Source: Micromonospora sp. R77
GTDB lineage: Bacteria > Actinomycetota > Actinomycetes > Mycobacteriales > Micromonosporaceae
NCBI RefSeq assembly: GCF_022747945.1
Contig: NZ_JALDST010000001.1
Coordinates: 3,906,001-3,970,000 of the forward strand
Reading direction: 5' to 3'
DNA: 64,000 bases
Shown in pieces: positions 33,299-42,534 of this stretch; the first letter of the stretch is position 1, and the number at the start of each line of letters is the position of its first letter. A program made the translations under genes and the position numbers. Under the pieces are notes generated by a model. The model saw nothing but the letters and a program-made list of their open reading frames with translations. It was not told where the DNA came from and ran no database searches.

Positions 33299-34159
33299 TC
33301 AGGCCCGCCGCACCGGGATCCACAGCTCGGCGTCGGCCCGCTGCCCGTCCGCCGACACCCGCACCTTGGAGATCTCCGGGCCGGGCCGGCTCTCGTACGG
33401 GTTGGACGGGAACCACTGGGTGAACACGTCCCGCCACAGGTACTGCACCGCCTGCGGGAACTCGCCCGAGGTGGCGAAGACCGCCCAGTCGCCGGCCGCG
33501 ACCGGCAGGGCGTCCAGATCCTCGGGTACGTCGGCGCCGGTCACCGCGCCCAGCCAGTAGTCCAGCTCGGAGCCCTCCGCCCGGTCCCCGGTCAGGTTGT
33601 CGCTGACGTTCACGACGCCCTGCGGCTCCTGGTCCGACAGCGCCTCGATCCGGCGGGTGGTCTCCGGTTCGATACCGCGGACGAAGGCGACGATGGCCGG
33701 GTTCATCCCCTCGTGGACCAGCGGGACACGGGCCTTCCGCCCGACCAGGTGAAAACTGTCCTTCGTGACGATCCGGTACTCCATGGTGGTACTCCCTTCG
33801 ACGACGAGTCGGAAGGACATCCGGGGCTGGGCGCGCAGCGTGGCCCCCGTACGCCGGGCGTCGCTCGGACCGATGCCGTGCACGGCGCGGAACGCCCGGG
33901 CGAACGCCTCGTTGGAGCCGTAACCCCAGCGGACCGCGATGTCGAGCAGCGACCGCTCGCCGGCCAGCACCTCCGCGCCCGCGACCGTGAGCCGCCGCCG
34001 CCGGACGTACTCCGACAGCGGCACGCCGGCCAGCGCGGAGAACAGCCGCCGGAAATGGTGTTCCGACGTGACCGCGATCCGGGCCAGCTCGGCCACCTCG
34101 ATCTCCTCGTCGAGGTGCCGCTCGATGTAGCCCATGGCCTGGTTGAGCCGCTCCAGCAC
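33299..34159 (-). CDS. AraC-family regulator with GyrI-like effector domain
   Basis: 286 residues. The N-terminal AraC DNA-binding domain has both HTH motifs (IEVAELARIAVTSEHHFRRL and RSLLDIAVRWGYGSNEAFAR), followed by a GyrI-like small-molecule-binding domain from about residue 120 (EYRIVTKDSFHLVGRKARVP to EISKVRVSADGQRADAELWI). This is the Rob/BmrR-like design of multidrug-sensing activators. The GTG at 34159 has GGAAGGAG 6 bases upstream. Converges with the GntR gene, 7 bases apart. Confidence 0.87.
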   Translation of the reverse strand: MLERLNQAMGYIERHLDEEIEVAELARIAVTSEHHFRRLFSALAGVPLSEYVRRRRLTVAGAEVLAGERSLLDIAVRWGYGSNEAFARAFRAVHGIGPSDARRTGATLRAQPRMSFRLVVEGSTTMEYRIVTKDSFHLVGRKARVPLVHEGMNPAIVAFVRGIEPETTRRIEALSDQEPQGVVNVSDNLTGDRAEGSELDYWLGAVTGADVPEDLDALPVAAGDWAVFATSGEFPQAVQYLWRDVFTQWFPSNPYESRPGPEISKVRVSADGQRADAELWIPVRRA

Positions 34160-34320
34160 CCGATGCTCCTTCCGTCTTTCGTCATCGACGCTAGGCGTCA
34201 CCGGAAGCTCCGACCCGACCAGGGAGGACCCGCTCCGATCGGACGGTGGAGACGGCCATCTGTCCGAGGAGGCGGGCGAGGTGTCCGGTGACCCCGCTGA
34301 GGAGCGACCAGCGAGCGAGG

Positions 34321-35583
34321 TCAGTCCGCGGTCGAGGCGGAAACCTGCCACAGCGCGCTGACCGGCATCGCGCGGAGTCTGTCGCCGAACGGCAGCGTGG
34401 AGGTTCCGGTGTAGAGGACGATGCCGGCGATGAAGTCGTCGCCGAGGCGGTCGGCGAGGCGGCGTAGCCCGCGGAAGTCGTCTGGTCCGACAGTGGTGGC
34501 TGCTTTGACTTCGATCCCGACCACATGGCCGGATCTGTTCTCGAGCACCGCGTCGACCTCGTACCTGCTCTGGTCGCGGTAGTGAGACAGGTCGGCGGGC
34601 TGCTCGGACCAGGTGAGCTGGCGGGAGAGTTCGGACAGGACAAATGATTCGAGTAGTGGACCGAACGGTGCGCCCGGCCGGAGCAGTGCCCGGGCGTCGG
34701 TCGCGGTCTCGTTGGCGGCGATGCCCGAGTCGACGAAGATGAGTTTCGGCGCGGCGGTGGTGCGGGTGCCGAGGTTGCGGGACCAGCCAGGTATCCGCTT
34801 GACCAGGAAGATCTCCTCCAGTGCTTGGAGGTAGCGGGCGATCGTCGGCCGGCTCAGTCCGAGGGCGGATTCGAGGGAGTTGGCGGCGATGATGGTCGCA
34901 GATCTGGCCGCGAGCAGGCGTACCAGCTTGCGTAGCTCGCCCTTGTGCTGGATGTCGGACAGTTGCCGGACGTCGCGGTCGATGAGCGCCTGGACGTAGG
35001 CGTCGAGGAATCGTTGGCGACGGCGTGGGTCGGTTCGGGTGGTCGCCTCGGGTAGACCGCCGCGCACGATTCGGGCCGCGTAGTCGGCGCGGGTCACGTC
35101 CGACTCGTGTCGCAGGTCCGGGCCGAGCGCAAAGATGGCATCGACGAATCCGTCCGGCGCTGCGTCGAGTTCGCCTTGGGACAACGGCCAGAGCTCGACG
35201 GTTTCCATCCGCCCGGGCAGCGCGTCCGGGGCAGCCACCATGCCGAAGAGGCGAGACGAGCCGGTGAGCAGGTACCGGCCAGGGCGGGGATCCTCGTCGA
35301 CGGCAGCCTTGATGGCCAGCAGGAGTTCCGGAGCGCGCTGAATCTCGTCGATGACCAGGAGCTCGGAGGAGTCCACGAAACCGACCGGGTCGGCTATCGC
35401 CGCCGCTCGGTCCTGTGCCCGGTCGAGGTCGCGGCGCTCGGCGAGACGATCACCGGCGACGATGCGGACCAGCGTGCTCTTGCCTGCCTGGCGTGCTCCG
35501 CTGATCAGCACGACGCGGGTGTCGGCCAGAGCGGCGTCGACCTGCGCGGCGGCCCGACGGGGAATCAGCTGCGATGTCGGCAC
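34321..35583 (-). CDS. AAA ATPase with DUF4143 domain
   Basis: 420 residues. An AAA_14 NTPase domain: Walker A SGARQAGKST (about residues 29-38), Walker B SSELLVIDEIQRAPEL and sensor LLTGSSRLF. The C-terminal DUF4143 domain follows, with ARQLTW-type helices and the nuclease-like strand DAVLENRSGHVVGIEVKAAT. This family is widespread, often horizontally moved, and of unsettled function; the DUF4143 end resembles PD-(D/E)XK folds. Third-position GC is somewhat lower than in neighbours. Single gene. Confidence 0.85.
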   Translation of the reverse strand: MPTSQLIPRRAAAQVDAALADTRVVLISGARQAGKSTLVRIVAGDRLAERRDLDRAQDRAAAIADPVGFVDSSELLVIDEIQRAPELLLAIKAAVDEDPRPGRYLLTGSSRLFGMVAAPDALPGRMETVELWPLSQGELDAAPDGFVDAIFALGPDLRHESDVTRADYAARIVRGGLPEATTRTDPRRRQRFLDAYVQALIDRDVRQLSDIQHKGELRKLVRLLAARSATIIAANSLESALGLSRPTIARYLQALEEIFLVKRIPGWSRNLGTRTTAAPKLIFVDSGIAANETATDARALLRPGAPFGPLLESFVLSELSRQLTWSEQPADLSHYRDQSRYEVDAVLENRSGHVVGIEVKAATTVGPDDFRGLRRLADRLGDDFIAGIVLYTGTSTLPFGDRLRAMPVSALWQVSASTAD

Positions 35584-35812
35584 GACACCAGGATAGCTGC
35601 TCGGTTTCGATCTGCGAGGGCCGTAGCGTTCGATCTGCGTCGGGAACGCATTCGAAATGCGGGCTTGCGGTGTTCGATTTGCGGGACTGTGAGGCGGCCT
35701 GAGCTACGGGCGGTGCGTGCCCGCGAGGCCGCCTCGACACCTGACGCAGGCTTCGCCGCCCGACATCAGCCGTCGTGGATTACCACGCCTGAGCTCACGG
35801 CGAGAGTTTCCC

Positions 35813-35965
35813 ATGCGAGAACGAGCCGCCCGACACGCCGATCCCGGCCCGCCGACCACCGACCACCGACAGGACAACGGTCAATTCTGGCCGGTGCCGC
35901 TGGGAGGGCGGGCCCTCGAGATGCGGCTGGATGTCCGCTTCTCGCCCAACGCCGACGCCGCCTGA
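35813..35965 (+). CDS. Small ORF in the yidD upstream gap
   Basis: 50 codons starting with ATG after GAGAGTTTCCC. The product ends GQFWPVPLGGRALEMRLDVR then FSPNADAA, which is reasonable protein composition, but no family is recognised. It lies in the 423-base gap 35584-36006, which otherwise shows a GTTCGATTTGCG / GTTTCGATCTGCG / GTTCGATCTGCG threefold repeat near 35603-35682 and nothing else I can support. Confidence 0.3.
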   Translation: MRERAARHADPGPPTTDHRQDNGQFWPVPLGGRALEMRLDVRFSPNADAA

Positions 35966-36006
35966 GCGGACCCCGCAGCGTCAGGCACTGGCGCGGGTGT
36001 CGCACC

Positions 36007-36402
36007 ATGTTCGGCGTGATCAACCTCTGGGGGAAGCGGCACCATAAGAAGAAGCGCCGCTCCAACGACTGCGACGCGTGCGACGGGATCGAGTTCTGCG
36101 ACTGCGACATCCCCTGCTGCGACTTCGGGCTCTTCTCGTTCCTGTTGACCCTCGGCTCGGTGGCGGCGGGCGCGACCCGGGCGCCGGTGGTGGACCGGGC
36201 CGGCCGGGCGGCGATTCTCGGCTACCGGCGCTGGCTGTCGCACCGCTGGCCGGGCCAGTGCCGCTACACCCCCACGTGCAGCGCGTACGGGCTGGCGGCG
36301 GTGGAACGGTACGGCCTGGCGACCGGCGGGCGGATGGCCGCCGACCGGCTGCGCCGCTGCAAGCCGGGCGTGCCGCGCGGCACCCACGACCCGGTGCGCT
36401 GA
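36007..36402 (+). CDS. yidD: Membrane protein insertion efficiency factor YidD
   Basis: 131 residues. The C-terminal 75 residues are a full YidD domain: GYRRWLSHRWPGQCRYTPTC, SAYGLAAVERYGLATGGRMA, RLRRCKPGV. The N-terminus is unusual: a His/Lys-rich start (RHHKKKRRSNDCDACDG) and a cluster of seven cysteines within about 20 residues (DCDACDGIEFCDCDIPCCDF), which could bind metal. YidD helps YidC insert membrane proteins. It is far from rnpA/yidC here, so it may be a second copy. Confidence 0.87.
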   Translation: MFGVINLWGKRHHKKKRRSNDCDACDGIEFCDCDIPCCDFGLFSFLLTLGSVAAGATRAPVVDRAGRAAILGYRRWLSHRWPGQCRYTPTCSAYGLAAVERYGLATGGRMAADRLRRCKPGVPRGTHDPVR

Positions 36403-36406
36403 CCGG

Positions 36407-37177
36407 TCAGCGCAGGGCCGTCGGGGGACCGAAGACGACCGGTACGCCGGGGGAGTGCAGCACGCTCACCGGCGGTCCGGCCATCGGCGGCAGCCCGGCG
36501 GCGGTGACCAGCTCGTCGTCCAGGTGCAGCAGTTCGGCGCGGTGCAGCGGCCATTGGGGGTGCCAGTTCGGCAGGTGCAGGGTGCGCCCGTGCGCCCGGG
36601 TGTGCAGCCCCCAGCGGGCGGTGACGAAGTGGTCCAGCGGGGTGGGGTCGGTGACGGGTTCGCCGACCCGGACCACCATCCGGCTGGTTGCGCCGGCCGG
36701 GCCGGGCCAGCGGCGCCGGCAGCGGTAGGTGAGCCGGTCGCCGTCGCGGTCCAGCCGCATCTTCGACCATTTGTACGGCAGCCGCAGCGCGACCTGCGCC
36801 ACCAGCACCGGCACCAGCCGGGACGCGTCGAGCGAGCGGAACACCACCGCCCGCCGGCCGGTGCCGTCAACCGAGTAGAGCCGGACATTGGTCTCCCAGA
36901 AGGTGCCGAAGTACGGCACGCCCTGCCCCCGGCCGAGGCCCAGCCCGACCATCCGGAAGCCGATCAGCCCGACGTACGTCTGCCCGTCGACGGTGTCGGG
37001 GCGGGTGCCGGCGGGCAGCAGCGGCGCGACGAGCTCCGGCGCGACCGCCCAGTGCAGGAACGTCAGGTCGTGCCAGCGTTGCCGCAGCAGTGCCCACCGG
37101 ATGGCCCGGGTGGGCGCGGCGTCGACCGGCTCGATGTCCACCCGCCCATCGTGCCAGCCGGTCGGCACCGGCCACAT
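36407..37177 (-). CDS. DUF2071 (YqjF family) protein
   Basis: 256 residues. Landmarks: RWALLRQRWHDLTFLHWAVA near the start, DGQTYVGLIGFRM, YFGTFWETNVRLYSVD, and the C-terminal FVTARWGLHTRAHGRTLHLP. The fold is acetoacetate-decarboxylase-like; function unknown. The ATG at 37177 is used; an in-frame GTG at 37141, directly before DIEPVD, is an equally good start. Ends 4 bases from the convergent yidD stop. Confidence 0.85.
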   Translation of the reverse strand: MWPVPTGWHDGRVDIEPVDAAPTRAIRWALLRQRWHDLTFLHWAVAPELVAPLLPAGTRPDTVDGQTYVGLIGFRMVGLGLGRGQGVPYFGTFWETNVRLYSVDGTGRRAVVFRSLDASRLVPVLVAQVALRLPYKWSKMRLDRDGDRLTYRCRRRWPGPAGATSRMVVRVGEPVTDPTPLDHFVTARWGLHTRAHGRTLHLPNWHPQWPLHRAELLHLDDELVTAAGLPPMAGPPVSVLHSPGVPVVFGPPTALR

Positions 37178-37230
37178 CCACTCGGCCCCGTGGAGAACCG
37201 GACCAGGTCACTGCTGACCCACGGACACAC

Positions 37231-37266
37231 CGCGGGGTGGACCTCCCGAAGGAGGCCCACCCCGCG
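37231..37266 (-). terminator. katE terminator with UUCG tetraloop
   Basis: Arms 37231-37246 and 37251-37266 pair over 16 bp with one mismatch. Read on the minus strand the loop is C(TTCG)G, the extra-stable UUCG tetraloop. It begins 8 bases after the katE stop. Confidence 0.88.
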
Positions 37267-37274
37267 TCACGTCG

Positions 37275-39524
<2,250 letters not shown>

Positions 39525-39604
39525 GGACGGACTCCTCGGTGCAGGGGCGGACGACGGACCGGCATTTCGCCCCTACCCTCCCATCGAGGTAGCAAACACC
39601 CTGG

Positions 39605-40570
39605 TCAGATGGTGAGCGCCACCTTGCCGGTGGCGTGGCCGCGCTCGACGTGCCGGATCGCGTCGGCCGCCCCGGCGAGGGGGAAGGTCCGGTCCAGCAC
39701 CGGCCGCAGCCGCCCCGCCTCGATGTGTCCGGTGAGCGTGGTCAGGTTGGCGGTGCTCTCCTTCGCCACCAGCGGCACGAGTCGCGGCCCGACGAACGGC
39801 GACACCGCCAGCGCGCGGAGCTGCCGGTCGAAGCCGCGCAGCCAGGTGCCCTCGCCGGTCTCCCCGCCGACCAGGACCAGCGTTCCCTTCGGCGTGAGCA
39901 CCTCGCGCAGCCGGGACAGCGACCGGTTGCCGCCGGTGTCGATGACCACGTCGTAGCGCTGGTCGGGCAGGTCGGTGCGGGTGTAGTCGACCACCTCGTC
40001 CGCGCCGAGGTGGCGGACCAGGTCGAGCTTCCCGCGCCCGCACAGGCCGGTGACGTGCGCGCCGGCCGCGTGGGCGAGCTGGACGGCGTACGTGCCGACG
40101 CCGCCACCGGCACCGATGACGAGGACCCGCATGCCGGGGCGGATGCGGCCGGCGTCCCGGACGGCGGTGAGCGCGGTCTGCCCGGAGACGGGGACGGCGG
40201 CGGCCTCGACGTAGGTGAGGTTGCCCGGCTTGGGGGCGAGCCGGTCGGCGCGGGCGATCGCGTACGTGGCGAAGGTGCCGACGCCCGTGCCGTAGACGGC
40301 GTCGCCGGGGGCGAAGGCGTCGACGCCGGGGCCGACGGCGGTGACCACGCCGGCCAGGTCCATCCCGGGCACCCGGTGGCGGGGGCGGCGCAGCCCGTAG
40401 CCGAGGCGTACCGGGTAGGGCAGGCCGGTCATCAGGTGCCAGACGCCGGGGTCCACGCCCGCCGCGCGGACCTGCACGAGCACCTGCCCGGGGCCGGCGG
40501 TGGGCGGGTCGACGTCGGCGAGGCGGAGCACGTCGGCCGGGCCGTACCGGTCCTGGACGATGGCCTTCAC
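39605..40570 (-). CDS. Zinc-free MDR-type NAD(P)-dependent quinone oxidoreductase / alcohol dehydrogenase
   Basis: 321 residues. An N-terminal GroES-like domain (DVLRLADVDPPTAGPGQVLV, PGMDLAGVVTAVGPGVDAFA) and a Rossmann domain with VLVIGAGGGVGTYAVQLAHA, which has a nucleotide-binding GxGxxG variant. Zinc-binding cysteines are lacking, which points to the quinone oxidoreductase subgroup. The GTG start at 40570 overlaps the XRE regulator's stop (GTGA), so expression is coupled to it. Confidence 0.87.
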   Translation of the reverse strand: MKAIVQDRYGPADVLRLADVDPPTAGPGQVLVQVRAAGVDPGVWHLMTGLPYPVRLGYGLRRPRHRVPGMDLAGVVTAVGPGVDAFAPGDAVYGTGVGTFATYAIARADRLAPKPGNLTYVEAAAVPVSGQTALTAVRDAGRIRPGMRVLVIGAGGGVGTYAVQLAHAAGAHVTGLCGRGKLDLVRHLGADEVVDYTRTDLPDQRYDVVIDTGGNRSLSRLREVLTPKGTLVLVGGETGEGTWLRGFDRQLRALAVSPFVGPRLVPLVAKESTANLTTLTGHIEAGRLRPVLDRTFPLAGAADAIRHVERGHATGKVALTI

Positions 40571-40791
40571 GATTCCTCCTGCGGGTACTGGAACACGTCG
40601 GTGAGGGGGACGCCGAAGACGGCGGCGATCTGGAACGCCAGCTCCAGGGAGGGGGAGTAGCGGCCCTGCTCGATGGCGATGACGGTCTGCCGGGTGACGC
40701 CGATCCGGCGGGCCAGTTCGGCCTGGGTCATCTCGTCGTGCGCGAAGCGCAGGGCCCGGATGGTGTTGGTGATCCGGGTCGGCCTCACCAC
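40567..40791 (-). CDS. XRE-family helix-turn-helix regulator
   Basis: 74 residues, almost only the HTH: FAHDEMTQAELARRIGVTRQ, TVIAIEQGRYSPSLELAFQI, ending in GVPLTDVFQYPQEES. This compact type is usually paired with a membrane protein of about 140 residues, which is exactly the upstream gene (7-base overlap). It sits in the middle of a three-gene operon. Confidence 0.88.
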   Translation of the reverse strand: MVRPTRITNTIRALRFAHDEMTQAELARRIGVTRQTVIAIEQGRYSPSLELAFQIAAVFGVPLTDVFQYPQEES

Positions 40792-41213
40792 GACTGGAAG
40801 CCCCGCCGGTAGGCAACGATCTTGGCGGCGGAGCCGACCACGGCCGACAGCACGAAGCAGAGATAGATGACGTTGGCGATCCAGAACTGGTCCCAGTCGG
40901 CGACGGCCATCGCCAGGGCGGCCACCCCGCCGACGACCACGAAGGACTGCCCGATGTGCTCGCCGATCCGGTGGATCTCCCGGTCCCGTTGGTCCTTCTG
41001 GTTGGCCCCCTCGGGCGAGACGATCGAGACCGCGATGTTCAGCACGATGGACGCCACGATCGACGCGCCGACCGTGGTCAGCAGCGGGCCCGCGTAGGAG
41101 ACGTCCGCGAGCGGGTCGCCGTCCGCCCGCCCGAGCACCACCATCGCGTACGCGGCCCAGCCGGCGACCGCCACCAGCGCCAGGATCCAGGCGCGTTTCT
41201 CCTCGAAGGCCAC
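40785..41213 (-). CDS. Four-helix membrane protein partner of the XRE regulator
   Basis: About 142 residues with four hydrophobic segments: AWILALVAVAGWAAYAMVVL, LLTTVGASIVASIVLNIAVS, FVVVGGVAALAMAVA and VIYLCFVLSAVVGSAAKIVA. The GTG at 41213 is preferred because GAGGAG lies 6 bases upstream; GTG 41270 or ATG 41261 would place the operator-like inverted repeat inside the gene. The pairing with a small XRE regulator is common in actinobacteria and may be an envelope-sensing pair, but no function is proven. Confidence 0.75.
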   Translation of the reverse strand: MAFEEKRAWILALVAVAGWAAYAMVVLGRADGDPLADVSYAGPLLTTVGASIVASIVLNIAVSIVSPEGANQKDQRDREIHRIGEHIGQSFVVVGGVAALAMAVADWDQFWIANVIYLCFVLSAVVGSAAKIVAYRRGFQSW

Positions 41214-41225
41214 CACGATCTCCTC

Positions 41226-41291
41226 AGGTAAAGAATCTTTGACATCACGAGTGTCAAGCATGCTCGACACGATGTCAATAATCCTTTACTT
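41226..41291. promoter_or_regulatory. Large imperfect inverted repeat between divergent operons
   Basis: Left arm 41226-41246 (contains GGTAAAGAATCTTTGACATC) and right arm 41271-41291 (GATGTCAATAATCCTTTACT and one more base) are complementary at all but three or four positions, 24 bases apart. Each arm holds a small AAAGA/TCTTT-type palindrome. The site lies between the XRE operon and the PadR operon and is the likely shared operator. Confidence 0.6.
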
Positions 41292-41300
41292 GCACCCTCG

Positions 41301-41321
41301 GTATATGTACGCGGTGTATAC
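41301..41321 (+). promoter_or_regulatory. Candidate PadR operator
   Basis: GTATATG-n7-TGTATAC forms an imperfect palindrome 21 bases ahead of the padR-type start. PadR regulators typically bind such ATGTAT/ATACAT-like sites over their own promoters. A second GTGTATG lies at 41328-41334. Confidence 0.5.
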
Positions 41322-41341
41322 CCCCGGTGTATGGTGGCCGC

Positions 41342-41866
41342 ATGAGCGTACCCATGACCCTGCTCGGCCTGCTCGAACGCGAGCCCAGCCACGGCTACGA
41401 CCTGAAGCGCGACTACGACGCCTTCTTCAACCGGGGCAAACCGCTCCCGTTCGGCCAGGTCTACGCGACCCTCGGCCGGCTCGCCCGGGACGGCAAGATC
41501 GTGGTCGGCGAGGTCGAGCCGGGCGTCGGCCCCGAACGCAAGCGCTACGTCATCACCGACCAGGGCGCGACCGAGTTCGAGTCGTGGCTGACCGAGCCGG
41601 TCGAGGCCGAACCCAACCTGCAGACCGTGCTGTTCAGCAAGGTCGTGCTGGCCCTCATGCTCGACCGTCCCGCCGAGGAATACCTGGACGCCCAGCGGGC
41701 CACCCACCTGGCCCGGATGAAAGAACTCACCGACGTCAAGCGCGGCGGCAACCTGGTCGACGTCATGCTCGCCGACCACGGCCTGTTCCACCTGGAGGCC
41801 GACCTGCACTGGATCGACACCACCATCGCCCGGCTCGACGCGCTACGAAAGGTGGTGAGGGGATGA
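41342..41866 (+). CDS. PadR-family transcriptional regulator
   Basis: 174 residues. The N-terminal winged helix is TLLGLLEREPSHGYDLKRDY, PLPFGQVYATLGRLARDGKI, then GPERKRYVITDQGATEFESW; the C-terminal half is the helical PadR dimerisation domain. Overlaps the ABC ATPase gene by ATGA, the classical arrangement in which the regulator represses its own drug or peptide exporter until ligand is bound. Confidence 0.9.
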   Translation: MSVPMTLLGLLEREPSHGYDLKRDYDAFFNRGKPLPFGQVYATLGRLARDGKIVVGEVEPGVGPERKRYVITDQGATEFESWLTEPVEAEPNLQTVLFSKVVLALMLDRPAEEYLDAQRATHLARMKELTDVKRGGNLVDVMLADHGLFHLEADLHWIDTTIARLDALRKVVRG

Positions 41867-42534
41867 CGGCCGTCGAGGCGCGCGACGTCTTCCTGTCCTT
41901 CGGCGAGACCCCGGCCCTGCGCGGTGCCAGCGTCTCGGTGGACCCGGGCGAGATCGTCGCCATCATGGGCCCCAGCGGCTCCGGCAAGTCCACCCTGCTG
42001 CACTGCCTGGCCGGCATCCTGGTGCCCGACACGGGTGAGATCCACGTCGACGGCCGCCGGATCGACAGCCTGGGCGAGCAGCAGCGCAGCATGCTGCGCC
42101 GGGACCGGTTCGGTTTCGTGTTCCAGTTCGGTCAGCTCGTGCCCGAGCTGACCGCCGAGGAGAACGTCGCGCTGCCGCTGCTGCTCTCCGGCGTCAAACG
42201 GACCGCCGCGCTCACCCGGGCGCGGCCCTGGTTCGCGCGGCTCGGCCTGGACGGCCTGGAACGCCGCCGCTCCGGCGAACTCTCCGGCGGGCAGGCGCAA
42301 CGCGTCGCGCTGGCCCGCGGCCTGGTGGCCGGGCCGGCGGTGCTCTTCGCCGACGAGCCGACCGGCGCGCTCGACACACTGACCGGCGAGCAGGTGATGG
42401 ACCTGCTGGTCACCGCCGCCCGCGAGCAGGGCACCACGGTCGTCCTGGTCACCCACGAGGCCCGCATCGCCGCGTACGCCGACCGGCAGGTCATCGTGCG
42501 CGACGGCAAGGTGAACGCGCTGGTGCGGTCATGA
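41863..42534 (+). CDS. ABC transporter ATP-binding protein (MacB/LolD type)
   Basis: 223 residues. Walker A GPSGSGKST at residues 36-44, signature LSGGQAQRVALARGL, Walker B AVLFADEPTGALD and the switch His in VLVTHEARIA. The size and the partner FtsX-type permease place it in the MacB/LolD subgroup of mechanotransmission exporters. Overlaps genes on both sides by 4 bases. Confidence 0.93.
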   Translation: MTAVEARDVFLSFGETPALRGASVSVDPGEIVAIMGPSGSGKSTLLHCLAGILVPDTGEIHVDGRRIDSLGEQQRSMLRRDRFGFVFQFGQLVPELTAEENVALPLLLSGVKRTAALTRARPWFARLGLDGLERRRSGELSGGQAQRVALARGLVAGPAVLFADEPTGALDTLTGEQVMDLLVTAAREQGTTVVLVTHEARIAAYADRQVIVRDGKVNALVRS

